The notes: a model not told the origin generated them from the letters alone. A stretch of DNA of 64,000 nucleotides from an uncultured Collinsella sp. (GCA_900541015.1 UQIB01000010.1:5939-69938), one strand, 5' to 3'. Shown: positions 1 to 8,980, counted from the stretch's first letter. Program-made: numbers and translations.

Positions 1-429
1 GTTCGGGCTGTCGATGCCACGGGTGAAGCTCAGGCGGAGAACGGAATGACCGGGGGCGCCGATTCGGCTGCCTCGAATGTCCGGTCTGGCCGACTTGCTT
101 CCATTCGCATGTGGGTGGGCACGAACGTCCGTCGCGTTGCCCATACCGTAGAGTTTTTCTTCGTCGGATTGTTCGCCTCCGTGGTCGTGGTTTGCCTTTC
201 CAGGCGTCCGTGGAGCGTATGCTCCCGTTGCGTGCCCGTATTGCTCTTTTGCGCCGCCTGCTCCGTTGGCGATCAGGTACATAAGATCTTTGTTCCCGGC
301 AGGCATTTCGACGTTATCGATTTAGGATTCGATGCTGCGGGCTATGTCACCGCCATGCTGTTGGTATTGCTGGCAGCGGCGTTGGTGCGCCATGCGACTC
401 GGCCGATCGGCGCCCATGCGAGGCGCTAG
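1..429 (+). CDS. VanZ-like family membrane protein, 5' end outside the window
   Basis: The reading frame is open from base 1, so the true start probably lies upstream; the first internal ATG is at 46. The visible part has an EFFFVGL hydrophobic stretch, a second membrane segment, and the motif DQVHKIFVPGRHFDVIDLGF followed by a final membrane helix. The acidic residue followed by Q, F-PGR and a D-rich turn before the last helix is the hallmark of VanZ-like proteins, small membrane proteins of mostly unknown function (VanZ gives low-level teicoplanin resistance). The protein ends with a short basic tail. A hairpin terminator follows at 511-537. The family call is fairly secure; the function is not. 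Confidence 0.6.
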   Translation, partial: VRAVDATGEAQAENGMTGGADSAASNVRSGRLASIRMWVGTNVRRVAHTVEFFFVGLFASVVVVCLSRRPWSVCSRCVPVLLFCAACSVGDQVHKIFVPGRHFDVIDLGFDAAGYVTAMLLVLLAAALVRHATRPIGAHARR

Positions 430-510
430 CCGGTAACAAACCCGTTTCCGATAATGCGACCTCGTTGAATCATTTTGTGTCGCGCGTATTTCCGAGCGGT
501 CGGATTTGAG

Positions 511-537
511 GGGCGAGCGGTAAAACGCTCGCCCTTT
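511..537 (+). terminator. Rho-independent terminator after the VanZ-like gene
   Basis: GGGCGAGCG (511-519) pairs with CGCTCGCCC (526-534) around a 6-base loop and is followed by TTT. It separates the VanZ-like gene from murR. Confidence 0.7.
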
Positions 538-549
538 GTGCGCCACGAT

Positions 550-566
550 GCGGCACAATGTACCGC
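550..566. promoter_or_regulatory. Candidate MurR operator
   Basis: GCGGCAC-AAT-GTACCGC is an imperfect 17-bp palindrome (one mismatch per arm) lying 68 bp before the murR start. RpiR-type regulators commonly bind palindromes in their own promoter. Assignment to MurR is inference from position only. Confidence 0.35.
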
Positions 567-633
567 AAAAGCTGTTTATATCCGGTACGAATCGTTCGTT
601 GGTCTTTAATTCTTCTCAACGGAGGTGTTTGAG

Positions 634-1485
634 ATGGCAAATGGATTGCTTTTGCGGCTTCGCGAGCGTGAGCTCAGCGCGAGCCCGGCGGAACGCAATG
701 TCATCGCATATGTAAGCGCTCATCCGCACGAGGTGGTCGGGCTGTCCGTCCGCGGTCTTGCCGATGTCACGTTCTCCTCGCCCTCGAGCATTTTGCGCTT
801 TTGCAAGCGTTTGGGTTTTGCGGGCTACAAGGAGTTCCAGCGCGAACTGATTGCCGAGCTGGCGCTCTTAGGTGACAAGAAAGACGTAGCCCTCGAGGAC
901 ATCTCCATGGATGACAGCGTCGAACGTATCGTGGGGAAGGTGATGAAAAGCAACGTGCGCACGATCGAGGCGACGGCGCGAACGCTCGATTACACCGTCT
1001 TGGAGCGATGCGCGGCCCGTCTTAAGCGGGCACGCGCGGTCAATCTGTTCGGTATTGGTGCCTCTCGTTTGGTCGCGCACGACCTGGCGCAAAAGCTCAT
1101 GCGTGTCGACAAAGAGTGCCATCTGTACGACGACTGGCATGATCAGCTCTTATGTGCCAAGAACATGCATGAGGGCGATATGGCAATCGCCTTTAGCTAC
1201 TCGGGCTTGACGCAAGAGGTGCTGGACTGCACCGCCGAGGCTCAACGTCACAACTGTCCCGTTGTGGCCGTTACCAAAGTAGATGGATCATCCAAGCTTG
1301 CCACCATGGCCGATGCCGTGCTCGGCGTCGCTGCGAGTGAACCTTTGGTCCGCAGCGGTGCCATGGCTTCGCGTATGGCCCAGCTTATGGTTGTCGATGC
1401 CCTGTACGCTGCTTACGTTGCCAGTGACTACGAACGGGCGACGCATGTCATTAAGCAAAACTACATCGAGAAACAGGAAAGATGA
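634..1485 (+). CDS. murR: MurR/RpiR-family transcriptional regulator of MurNAc catabolism
   Basis: A 283-residue protein with an N-terminal RpiR-type helix-turn-helix (about residues 1-77, including SPSSILRFCKRLGFAGYKEF) and a C-terminal SIS sugar-phosphate isomerase domain (about 115-260, with LFGIGASRLVAHDLAQKL and FSYSGLTQEVL). RpiR proteins of this kind sense a sugar phosphate; next to murQ and murP the likely ligand is MurNAc-6-phosphate. The ATG at 634 is preferred over the in-frame GTG at 625 because GGAGG (621-625) sits 8 bases before it. The gene ends 10 bases before murQ, so the two are probably co-transcribed. Confidence 0.88.
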   Translation: MANGLLLRLRERELSASPAERNVIAYVSAHPHEVVGLSVRGLADVTFSSPSSILRFCKRLGFAGYKEFQRELIAELALLGDKKDVALEDISMDDSVERIVGKVMKSNVRTIEATARTLDYTVLERCAARLKRARAVNLFGIGASRLVAHDLAQKLMRVDKECHLYDDWHDQLLCAKNMHEGDMAIAFSYSGLTQEVLDCTAEAQRHNCPVVAVTKVDGSSKLATMADAVLGVAASEPLVRSGAMASRMAQLMVVDALYAAYVASDYERATHVIKQNYIEKQER

Positions 1486-1495
1486 GGTGAATGAA

Positions 1496-2419
<924 letters not shown>

Positions 2420-2476
2420 GTGCGCGGCGTGAGCTGATATGACATCCAGACGAGATATCCAATACAAGGAGGAGTT

Positions 2477-3907
2477 ATGACGAACAAAGAGCTGGCTCAA
2501 AAGCTGCTGGATCTTTTGGGCGGTAAAGACAACGTGCTAGCAAACGCGGCGTGCATGACGCGCCTGCGCGTGACCGTCAAAGACGCGGGCAACGTCGACA
2601 CGGAGGGCATTAAGGCGCTCGACGGCGTGATGGGCCTGGTCGAGGACGACACGATGCAGATCGTGCTGGGTCCGGGCAAGGTGAATAAGGTGCTCGAGGA
2701 GTTCTCCAAGCTCACCGGCCTTGCGAAAGGCGTTGCCGACGAGAGCGTGGTTGACGCTGCGGCCACGAACAAGGCCGCGCAGAAGGCCAAGTACGAGTCC
2801 AAGCCGGTTCAGGCCTTCCTCAAGAAGATTTCCAATGTCTTCGTCGCCCTGCTTCCCGGCATCATTGCGGCTGGCCTCATCAACGGTATCTGCAACGTCA
2901 TTAACGTCTCGACGGCAGGCGCGCTTGCAGGCGAGTGGTGGTACCAGGGCATTCGTTCCATGGGCTGGGCCCTGTTCGCCTATCTGCCCATCTTGGTGGG
3001 TTATAACGCGGCACGTGAGTTTGGTGGCTCCGCTGCGCTGGGCGGCATCGCCGGCATGATGTGCATCGCCAACAGTGCCATGCCCCTGCTTGCGCCTGGC
3101 GCGGCTGATCCTGCCACTGCCATTCTGCTGCCGCTCACCAATGCGCAGTACAACCCCGCAGCGGGCGGCATGATCGCGGCTCTCATCGCTGGCGCATTTT
3201 TTGCCTGGATGGAGCGTCAGATTCGCAAGGTTATGCCCAACGCACTCGACACGTTCTTGTCCCCGCTGCTGGTGCTCATCATCGGCGCCTTTGCTCTGAT
3301 GCTCGTCATCCAGCCGGTTGGTGCATGGCTGACGACTGCCATCTTTAGCGTTTTGACCTTTATCTTCGAGAAGCTGGGCGTCCTGGGCGGCTATATCCTG
3401 TCGGCAGGCTTCTTGCCGCTGGTTTCCGTCGGCCTGCATCAGGCGCTCACGCCGATCCACGCTATGCTCAACGATCCCGACGGCGCTACCAAGGGTATCA
3501 ATTACCTGCTTCCCATCCTTATGATGGCTGGCGGCGGCCAGGTCGGTGCCGGTTTGGCGCTGTACTTTAAGACCAAGAACGCCAAGCTCAAGAAGTACGT
3601 CGCAGAGTCCATTCCCGTTGGAATCCTGGGTGTGGGCGAGCCTCTGATGTATGCTGTTACGCTGCCGCTCGTTCGTCCGTTTGTGACGGCCTGCCTGGGT
3701 GCCGGATTTGGCGGCGCGCTCGCGGCGCTGCTTCACATCGGCACGGTTTCTCAGGGCGTTTCCGGTCTGTTTGGCCTGCTGATCGTCGTTCCTGGCCAGC
3801 AACTCGGCTACGTTGCCGCTATGCTGCTTGCCTATGCCGCCGGCTTTGTCCTGACGTGGTTCTTCGGTGTCGACGAGCAGAAGATCAACGAGTTCTTTGG
3901 CGAGTAG
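2477..3907 (+). CDS. murP: PTS MurNAc-type EIIBC permease
   Basis: A 476-residue PTS permease with an N-terminal EIIB domain (about 1-80; phosphoryl-accepting Cys26 in NAACMTRLRVTV) followed by a ~350-residue EIIC membrane domain of about ten helices. Length and B-C order match MurP, which imports and phosphorylates MurNAc or MurNAc-GlcNAc. There is no EIIA domain, so it must borrow an EIIA-Glc type protein; one is encoded at 57085-57597. A strong ribosome site (AAGGAGG) precedes the ATG. The sugar is inferred from murQ, murR and mupG; the family itself also includes sucrose and trehalose permeases. Confidence 0.88.
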   Translation: MTNKELAQKLLDLLGGKDNVLANAACMTRLRVTVKDAGNVDTEGIKALDGVMGLVEDDTMQIVLGPGKVNKVLEEFSKLTGLAKGVADESVVDAAATNKAAQKAKYESKPVQAFLKKISNVFVALLPGIIAAGLINGICNVINVSTAGALAGEWWYQGIRSMGWALFAYLPILVGYNAAREFGGSAALGGIAGMMCIANSAMPLLAPGAADPATAILLPLTNAQYNPAAGGMIAALIAGAFFAWMERQIRKVMPNALDTFLSPLLVLIIGAFALMLVIQPVGAWLTTAIFSVLTFIFEKLGVLGGYILSAGFLPLVSVGLHQALTPIHAMLNDPDGATKGINYLLPILMMAGGGQVGAGLALYFKTKNAKLKKYVAESIPVGILGVGEPLMYAVTLPLVRPFVTACLGAGFGGALAALLHIGTVSQGVSGLFGLLIVVPGQQLGYVAAMLLAYAAGFVLTWFFGVDEQKINEFFGE

Positions 3908-3974
3908 TTTGATATCGCGAGCCGTGTTGCTCGGGGTTCGCGGCGCGCGGCAGATTTCTTGATGTTATGGTTGT

Positions 3975-4008
3975 GCCGGCGGGGCTAGCTGCTCCGCCGG
4001 CCTTTTTT
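3975..4008 (+). terminator. Hairpin terminator between murP and mupG
   Basis: GCCGGCGG (3975-3982) pairs with CCGCCGGC (3994-4001), then CC and six T. It is a textbook intrinsic terminator placed inside an otherwise co-directional locus, 17 bases before the mupG start, so mupG is probably expressed at a lower level or from readthrough. Confidence 0.8.
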
Positions 4009-4024
4009 AAAGGAGCGTTGAAGC

Positions 4025-5077
4025 GTGAAAACGGGTATTTCGATTTATCTTTCCAGCCCTCTGCAGGATATTGAGCGGACGATTGAACATGGTGCCGCGG
4101 CGGGTGCGCGCTATGCGTTCACCTCGCTGCATATTCCCGAGGATGGGGGAGCGGCGTATGCCGATAAGGTCCGTCATGTGCTGTCGCTGCTTTCCGCCCG
4201 CGGCATTGCGCTCATTGCCGATGTGGGGCCTCGCACGTGCGATTTGCTCGGGCTTGAGCGCATCGAGGACCTGCGCGATCTGGGGTTGGAATACCTTCGT
4301 TTGGACTATGGCTTTAGCGCCCAGCGGGTCGCGGAGCTGTTCGGTGTATTTCACATTGTGGTCAATGCATCGACGGTGAGTTCTGATGAAATCGCATCGT
4401 GGCGTGAGGCCGGTGCCGATGTGACTCGTTTTGCCGCCTGCCACAATTTTTACCCCAAGCCTTATACCGGTTTAGCTCTGGAGGACATTGCTCGGGTGAA
4501 TCTTCGTCTTGCGGCGCTTGGATTCGAAATCATGGCTTTTGTGCCGGGTGATGCTAACGTTCGCGGGCCGGTATTCGAGGGACTGCCGACGGTCGAGGCG
4601 CAGCGCGGTCGCGCGTCAAAGGTTGCTCTCAATATGCTTGAGCTTGCACATGGCGCCGATTGCGACATTGTGTTGGTCGGCGACCCCGATCTATCCGATG
4701 CGGGCTGGGCGCAGTTTGCTCAAGTTTCCGCCGGATACGTGGACCTGCAATGCGAGCTTGAGCCCGGTTATGCCTATGTGCGCGGGCAGATTCATCACGA
4801 CCGGCCCGACTCGGGCGTCCTCATCTTTAGGTCTCAGGAGTCACGTACGACGCTTAAGCCGGATTCCGTGCCGATGGATGCCGGAGCCGGCCTGCCGCGA
4901 AAGGCGGGGTCGATCGCTGTGAGCAATAGCGGATATGGGCGCTACGAAGGCGAGCTTGAGATTGCGCGGGTCGATCTTCCCGGTGACGAGCGCATGAACG
5001 TTGCGGGCCATATCACGCCCGAAGCAATGGAACTGCTACCGTTTATCAAGCGCGGATTCGGGGTACGGTTCGTTTAA
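4025..5077 (+). CDS. mupG: 6-phospho-N-acetylmuramidase (MupG/DUF871 family)
   Basis: A 350-residue protein of the DUF871 family, whose characterised member MupG of Staphylococcus aureus cleaves MurNAc-6P-GlcNAc inside the cell. The N-terminal TIM-barrel part begins KTGISIYLSSPLQDIERTIE and includes FTSLHIPEDGG and LRLDYGFS; the C-terminal ~120 residues (from about 235, with RGQIHHDRPDSGVLIFRSQE) form the small second domain. The start is GTG with AGGAG 9 bases upstream. The gene order murR-murQ-murP-mupG supports a disaccharide route for peptidoglycan turnover products. A terminator separates it from murP. Confidence 0.85.
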   Translation: MKTGISIYLSSPLQDIERTIEHGAAAGARYAFTSLHIPEDGGAAYADKVRHVLSLLSARGIALIADVGPRTCDLLGLERIEDLRDLGLEYLRLDYGFSAQRVAELFGVFHIVVNASTVSSDEIASWREAGADVTRFAACHNFYPKPYTGLALEDIARVNLRLAALGFEIMAFVPGDANVRGPVFEGLPTVEAQRGRASKVALNMLELAHGADCDIVLVGDPDLSDAGWAQFAQVSAGYVDLQCELEPGYAYVRGQIHHDRPDSGVLIFRSQESRTTLKPDSVPMDAGAGLPRKAGSIAVSNSGYGRYEGELEIARVDLPGDERMNVAGHITPEAMELLPFIKRGFGVRFV

Positions 5078-5169
5078 CGTGTGACCCGCGGGCTACAATT
5101 GGCCCATCATACGAAGGCGCCTCGTGTGGCGTGTGCCTGCGTTGGCCGATCTATATTCGGAGGATTCCC

Positions 5170-5529
5170 ATGACCGTACTGTTTGTTGAATATCCCAAGT
5201 GCTCGACCTGTAAGAAGGCCAAGGCATGGCTGGACGAACATGGGGTAGAGTATATCGACCGCGATATCGTTTTGGACAACCCCACGGCCGATGAGCTTGC
5301 GACCTGGATTGCTCGTTCGGGGCTGCCGGTGCGGCGCTTCTTTAATTCGTCGGGCATGAAATATCGAGAGCTGGGCCTGAAGGCGCGTCTGGACGCGGGC
5401 ATGACGGATCGGGAGTGCTACGAGCTGCTGGCGACCGACGGCATGCTGGTCAAGCGTCCGCTGCTGGTGGGCGACGACTTTGTGATTCCCGGCTTTAGGG
5501 AATCGGCTTGGGCCGAGGCGTTGCTGTAG
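5170..5529 (+). CDS. ArsC/Spx-family thioredoxin-fold protein
   Basis: A 119-residue protein with a thioredoxin fold and a CSTC redox pair (Cys11, Cys14) in EYPKCSTCKKAKAWLDEHG, followed by the ArsC/Spx pattern RDIVLDNPTADEL and MLVKRPLLVGDDFVIPGFRE. The family covers glutaredoxin-linked arsenate reductases and Spx-like RNA-polymerase-binding regulators. The N-terminal CxxC and KRPLLV favour the YffB/MgsR-like branch whose substrates are unknown, so no arsenic role is claimed. ATG at 5170 has GGAGGA just upstream; the frame extends further but without a ribosome site. It stands alone, with a palindrome (5536-5583) after it. Confidence 0.8.
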   Translation: MTVLFVEYPKCSTCKKAKAWLDEHGVEYIDRDIVLDNPTADELATWIARSGLPVRRFFNSSGMKYRELGLKARLDAGMTDRECYELLATDGMLVKRPLLVGDDFVIPGFRESAWAEALL

Positions 5530-5535
5530 CGGCTG

Positions 5536-5583
5536 CGGAAAGTGCGACCCGTTTTGAGTGCTCAGGGTGGGACGCACTTTCCG
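5536..5583. repeat. Intergenic palindrome between convergent genes
   Basis: CGGAAAGTGCG (5536-5546) is the exact inverted copy of CGCACTTTCCG (5573-5583), with a nested CCC/GGG pair in the 26-base spacer. It may act as a two-way terminator between the ArsC-like gene and the minus-strand gene, or be a dispersed element. Confidence 0.55.
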
Positions 5584-5601
5584 TCGGCGGGCCTGCCCCA
5601 G

Positions 5602-6012
5602 TCAGTCCGCCAGCTGTGCCCATTCGTGCGAATCGTAGACCTTTACGTGCTTGTTGGGCTTGCCGCTCCAGTACTCCTCGTCCATAAAGGGCAGATATGC
5701 CTGAACGCCAGGGCAGATAAAGGGAATCCGCTGCTGTTGCAGTCGCTCGCGCTGACGCTGTTCCAGGTGCGCCTCGGATATGACGGTCGGCATGCCGGAC
5801 AGCTCGACGAGACTTGCCTGGATTCGCTTAAGGTCGGGTAGTCCCGCGTGCCATGACATCCGCATGATCAAAAAGGATGCACGGCGGTATTTTGCCTGCA
5901 CCACAGTAATGGCGGGGCGTAACGTGGGGTGAATTTTGTCCCGTTCGGGCCAAAGGTCGGCAGTGATCTCGAGGCCCAGGGTCTCCCATAGGTAATCAAG
6001 CTCTTCGTCCAT
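5602..6012 (-). CDS. Unrecognised 136-residue protein, regulator-fragment-like
   Basis: The protein is soluble and rich in Arg and Glu. It contains RQRERLQQQRIPFICPGVQA followed by YLPFMDEEYW. A similar 'IPF-PG-Q-YLPF' pattern is, to my memory, found in the N-terminal half of a poorly characterised MarR-like regulator group in which a winged helix follows. Here the protein stops about 20 residues after that motif, so the DNA-binding half would be missing. It may be a truncated relic or a stand-alone domain. The start ATG at 6012 has GAGG a few bases upstream. It converges with the ArsC-like gene. Confidence 0.5.
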   Translation of the reverse strand: MDEELDYLWETLGLEITADLWPERDKIHPTLRPAITVVQAKYRRASFLIMRMSWHAGLPDLKRIQASLVELSGMPTVISEAHLEQRQRERLQQQRIPFICPGVQAYLPFMDEEYWSGKPNKHVKVYDSHEWAQLAD

Positions 6013-6288
6013 GGCGCCTCGATATCTACGCGATCATTGATACTTCGATTGTGTTGCCTGGTGCTATCGTTTTCACGGTAGAATCTGCCAACGGTTGACG
6101 GCTACCGCTCGCGGCGTTTTGCCCCTCGTGTACAGCGGTCGGCTTCACAGGTCCTTCACGGGTTGGACTAAATAAGGCCAATTTGACTGAATTTCAAAAA
6201 AGTCAAAATTGGGGCTTGCGTCACGGCGAGACTTCCCGTATATTTCTTTCTTGCGCAAAGGCACAGCCGAGCGCAGCGATGCAGTCAT

Positions 6289-6362
6289 TGGGATGTCGTC
6301 TAATGGCAGGACAGCGGATTCTGGTTCCGTCAATGGGGGTTCGACTCCCTCCATCCCAGCCA
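6289..6362 (+). tRNA. tRNA-Gln (anticodon CTG)
   Basis: Acceptor TGGGATG (6289-6295) pairs with CATCCCA (6352-6358), then discriminator G and an encoded CCA. The anticodon stem-loop is GCGGA-TTCTGGT-TCCGT, giving CTG. The T-arm GGGGGTTCGACTCCCTC is intact. Confidence 0.93.
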
Positions 6363-6379
6363 TTGCATTTGCTACATAT

Positions 6380-6456
6380 GGCCCGTTCGTCTAGCGGTTT
6401 AGGACGCCGCCCTCTCAAGGCGGAGATCACCAGTTCGAATCTGGTACGGGCTACCA
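6380..6456 (+). tRNA. tRNA-Glu (anticodon CTC)
   Basis: Acceptor GGCCCGT (6380-6386) pairs with ACGGGCT (6446-6452, one G-T pair), followed by A and an encoded CCA. Anticodon stem CCGCC/GGCGG closes loop CTCTCAA, giving CTC. It lies 17 bases after tRNA-Gln and probably shares its transcript. Confidence 0.93.
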
Positions 6457-6466
6457 AAATTGAACG

Positions 6467-6494
6467 CCCGGGCCTCGTAAGAGACCCGGGTTTT
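6467..6494 (+). terminator. Terminator of the tRNA pair
   Basis: CCCGGGCCTC (6467-6476) pairs with GAGACCCGGG (6481-6490; one A/C mismatch) and is followed by TTTT. Confidence 0.75.
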
Positions 6495-6550
6495 GTGTAT
6501 TGACCGTATATACGGCGCCTGCCGTGTTTCGCTCAGATCGAGGAGTAGCC

Positions 6551-7468
6551 ATGGATCTGCCCATCAGCTTGCAAGACATCACGTATGCCGAGAACTATCT
6601 GGCGCAGGGCGACCTGGCTACGGCGACGCCGCTGCTGGAGCGTCTGGTGGAGCTCGCCGAGGAGTATATCGACGCTGAGTGCAAGACGGAGGAGAAGCGC
6701 CAATACTTTAGCTTCGATAGCAAGTTTGAGCGCTTGGCCTATCGCCGCGTGGAGAAGGATCCGCGCGAGCTCGTGCAGGTCGAGGTGCCGTTTGACCGCC
6801 TGTACTCTGACATGGCGTTTGCCTACATTCGCCAGCAGGATTATGTGAGCGCTCGTAATGCCCTGATGCAGGCTGTGCGTTGGGACCCCATGAACTGCAA
6901 CTATCGCCTGGATCTGGCCGAGCTGTTCCGCGCACTCGAGGACAAGCAGGAATGGGCATCGCTCTCGTTCTCGGTGCTGGAGCGTGCAAGCGATGGCAAG
7001 TGCGCCGCCCGCGCTTACGCCAATCTAGGTCAGTACTTCTTGGAGCCCGAGACCGAGAACGTTTCGGCTGCCGTGGGCTGCGCGCGTCTGGCGCTGCGCC
7101 TGGCGCCCAACGATGCGCATACGACGCGCCTGCTCAACAAGATCCATACCACCTATCCGGATGCCGCTGATGAGAGCGACGACCACGTGATGGGTGAATT
7201 GGCCCTGCAAGGCGTGCCGACCTCGCCTTCGGCCGAGATTGCCATCTGCCTGATCATGTGCGCGACCGATGCTGCAAGCGACGGCGACAAGCAGGAGGCG
7301 ACGCGCCTGACGGTGCGTGCTCGCGACTTGGTGGGCGAGGAGGCCTGCGCGGCGATTATCAAACTGGTGCGCGAGAGCGATGCCGAGCTCAATGCCGAGC
7401 GCAAGGCAAAGCGCGAGGCTACGGGCTCAAACGCCGATGGCGCCAAGGAGGCCGGCGATGCCCAGTAA
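6551..7468 (+). CDS. Tetratricopeptide-repeat protein
   Basis: A 305-residue soluble protein with TPR-like helical hairpins at about residues 12-40 (ENYLAQGDLATATPLLERLV), 95-125 (AFAYIRQQDYVSARNALMQA), 128-160 and 165-200 (ARAYANLGQYFLEPETENVS). Such repeats are protein-interaction scaffolds; the partner is unknown. The C-terminal 30 residues are charged and low-complexity. ATG at 6551 has AGGAG upstream. Its stop overlaps the start of smpB by 11 bases, so the two are translationally coupled. Confidence 0.8.
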   Translation: MDLPISLQDITYAENYLAQGDLATATPLLERLVELAEEYIDAECKTEEKRQYFSFDSKFERLAYRRVEKDPRELVQVEVPFDRLYSDMAFAYIRQQDYVSARNALMQAVRWDPMNCNYRLDLAELFRALEDKQEWASLSFSVLERASDGKCAARAYANLGQYFLEPETENVSAAVGCARLALRLAPNDAHTTRLLNKIHTTYPDAADESDDHVMGELALQGVPTSPSAEIAICLIMCATDAASDGDKQEATRLTVRARDLVGEEACAAIIKLVRESDAELNAERKAKREATGSNADGAKEAGDAQ

Positions 7469-7928
7469 GCGTGAACGCAAGCTCATTTCCAAGAATCGCT
7501 CGGCGCATCACGAGTACTTTATCGACGAGACGTTTGAGTGCGGTATTGAGCTGAGCGGCACCGAGGTCAAGTCGATTCGCGAGCGCGCCTGTCAGATCAC
7601 TGACACTTTTGCGCTGATTCGTGGCGGCGAGTGCTGGCTCGTCGGACTGCATATCCACCCTTATAGCCATGGTGGCGTGTGGAATCGCGATCCCGACCGT
7701 CGGCGTCGTCTGCTGCTGCACCGCAAGGAGATCGACTTTCTTGACGGCAAGCTTCGCAACCGTGGTTATGCGCTGGTTCCGTTGGAGCTCTACTTTAATA
7801 CCGACGGCCGCGTAAAGCTGCTGCTGGGTCTGGGTCGCGGCAAGAAGCTCTACGACAAGCGCGAGGACATGGCCAAGCGTGATGTCCAACGCGAGATCGA
7901 CCGCGCCCTCAAGGAGCGCAACCGCTGA
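7458..7928 (+). CDS. smpB: SsrA-binding protein SmpB
   Basis: SmpB binds tmRNA and brings it to stalled ribosomes in trans-translation. The 156-residue length is typical. Conserved stretches are visible: ISKNRSAHHEYFIDETFECG, GIELSGTEVKSIRERACQIT, and the C-terminal basic KLYDKREDMAKRDVQREIDR. The ATG at 7458 lies inside the end of the TPR gene, with AAGGAGG 6 bases before it. No tmRNA gene was recognised in the window. Confidence 0.95.
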   Translation: MPSKRERKLISKNRSAHHEYFIDETFECGIELSGTEVKSIRERACQITDTFALIRGGECWLVGLHIHPYSHGGVWNRDPDRRRRLLLHRKEIDFLDGKLRNRGYALVPLELYFNTDGRVKLLLGLGRGKKLYDKREDMAKRDVQREIDRALKERNR

Positions 7929-7940
7929 CCACCCTTCATA

Positions 7941-8007
7941 AGTTGCGGTGGAATAGTTCCTGTTTGAGGCCAAATACCCGACGAGCAGGAACTATTTCAC
8001 CGCAACT
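7941..8007. repeat. Dispersed palindrome, family B copy 1
   Basis: A 22-bp arm at 7941-7962 (starting AGTTGCGGTGGAATA) is inverted at 7986-8007 (ending TATTTCACCGCAACT) with one mismatch. The outer 15 bp match the element at 20719-20785, while the inner part differs between copies yet stays self-complementary within each. Confidence 0.75.
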
Positions 8008-8134
8008 GCGGGCGCCTCATCTTGCTTGCTGTTTTGGCACATATGTGTACGGGGCGGTATCCGTTATGGGCATCGCCTTTTTTGTGGGTACATACATCTA
8101 TGAGGTTCCAGCCCGGGTTAGGGGAGTGATCGTT

Positions 8135-8638
8135 ATGGACAATACTGCGTTCTTTACCATGCCGAGCGGTCTGTACGTGGTGAGCGCCGCGGCAGACGGG
8201 CTGCGCGCCGGCTGCGTCATCAACACGGCGGTGCAGGTGACATCCATGCCGCCGCGAATTTCGGTTGCCGTGAACAAGGACAACGTCACCTCGGGCGTCA
8301 TCGCATCGGCCAAAGCGTTCGCGCTGACCGTGATCGATCAGACCGCGGACATGCTCTACATCGGTAACTTTGGGTTCCGCACCAGCAGCGATTATGACAA
8401 GTTTGCCAAATACGAGACCCGCGAGACTGCCCTCGGTATGCCCTATGTGCCCGAGCACGCGGCAGCCCTGTTTAGCTGCCGTTTGATCGACACTGTGGAT
8501 GTGGGCACGCATCTACTGTTTATCGGCGAGGTCGAGGATGCCGAGCGCCTGGGCGACGAGACGACGCTGACGTACGACTACTATCACAAGGTTCTGAAGG
8601 GCAAGACGCCTCCGAAGGCCTCATCCTATCAAGGCTAG
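8135..8638 (+). CDS. Flavin reductase-like FMN-binding protein
   Basis: A 167-residue flavin-reductase-like domain protein: FTMPSGLYVVSAAADGLRAG, INTAVQVTSMPPRISVAVNK and the C-terminal YHKVLKGKTPPKASSYQG are typical of the FMN-binding split-barrel family. Anaerobes fuse this domain to rubredoxin in high-molecular-weight rubredoxin, or pair it with rubredoxin for oxygen or peroxide reduction. Here a rubredoxin gene follows after 89 bp, which supports the electron-transfer reading. The frame is open further upstream, but ATG 8135 (preceded by GGGGAG) fits the family N-terminus. Confidence 0.82.
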   Translation: MDNTAFFTMPSGLYVVSAAADGLRAGCVINTAVQVTSMPPRISVAVNKDNVTSGVIASAKAFALTVIDQTADMLYIGNFGFRTSSDYDKFAKYETRETALGMPYVPEHAAALFSCRLIDTVDVGTHLLFIGEVEDAERLGDETTLTYDYYHKVLKGKTPPKASSYQG

Positions 8639-8655
8639 AAATGTTTTAAAAAAAC

Positions 8656-8683
8656 TTGCATTATATTATTGAGAATCTATACT
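8656..8683 (+). promoter_or_regulatory. Candidate promoter of the rubredoxin gene
   Basis: TTGCAT (8656-8661), 16 bp, TATACT (8678-8683) in a strikingly AT-rich stretch for this genome. The rubredoxin gene can therefore be expressed separately from the flavin reductase. Confidence 0.55.
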
Positions 8684-8727
8684 AATAAATGAAGTGCATC
8701 AACAGTCGCGTTCGAGAGGAGAACATC

Positions 8728-8871
8728 ATGGCTGAGGAAAAGAAGACGTATAAGTTTGTGTGCGTCGTTTGCGGTTACGAGGTTGAGGTCGACACGCCCG
8801 AGCTGCCCGAGGACTACGTGTGCCCGGTGTGCGGCGTCGGTCCCGATCAGTTTGAGCTCGTCGAGGAGTAA
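8728..8871 (+). CDS. Rubredoxin
   Basis: A 47-residue protein with two CxxC knuckles (Cys12/15 and Cys32/35, in FVCVVCGYEV and YVCPVCGVGPDQFE) that hold one iron. It is a small cytoplasmic one-electron carrier. The second knuckle (CPVCGVG-DQFE) resembles rubredoxin domains of rubrerythrin and high-molecular-weight rubredoxin. ATG at 8728 has AGAGGAG upstream. Own promoter at 8656-8683, terminator at 8912-8948. The partner is probably the preceding flavin reductase. Confidence 0.9.
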   Translation: MAEEKKTYKFVCVVCGYEVEVDTPELPEDYVCPVCGVGPDQFELVEE

Positions 8872-8911
8872 CTCGTAGACACACGGCGATTAGCCATACA
8901 GAGCTCTGTCC

Positions 8912-8948
8912 AAGGGTCCCGGCTGGATATTCCGGCTGGGACCCTTTT
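8912..8948 (+). terminator. Terminator after rubredoxin
   Basis: AAGGGTCCC (8912-8920) pairs with GGGACCCTT (8938-8946), with a nested GG/CC pair in the loop, followed by TT. Confidence 0.75.
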
Positions 8949-8980
8949 GATTTATCTGACGGTTTAAAACGGCCTTACGT

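Noticed and set aside
1283..1495. Upstream extension of the murQ frame
   Set aside because: It overlaps murR, lacks a ribosome site and is not part of known MurQ proteins; the ATG at 1496 fits the family.
5170..5529. Arsenate reductase with an arsenic-resistance role
   Set aside because: No ars transporter or regulator is near, and the family includes many proteins without arsenate activity; only the fold is claimed.
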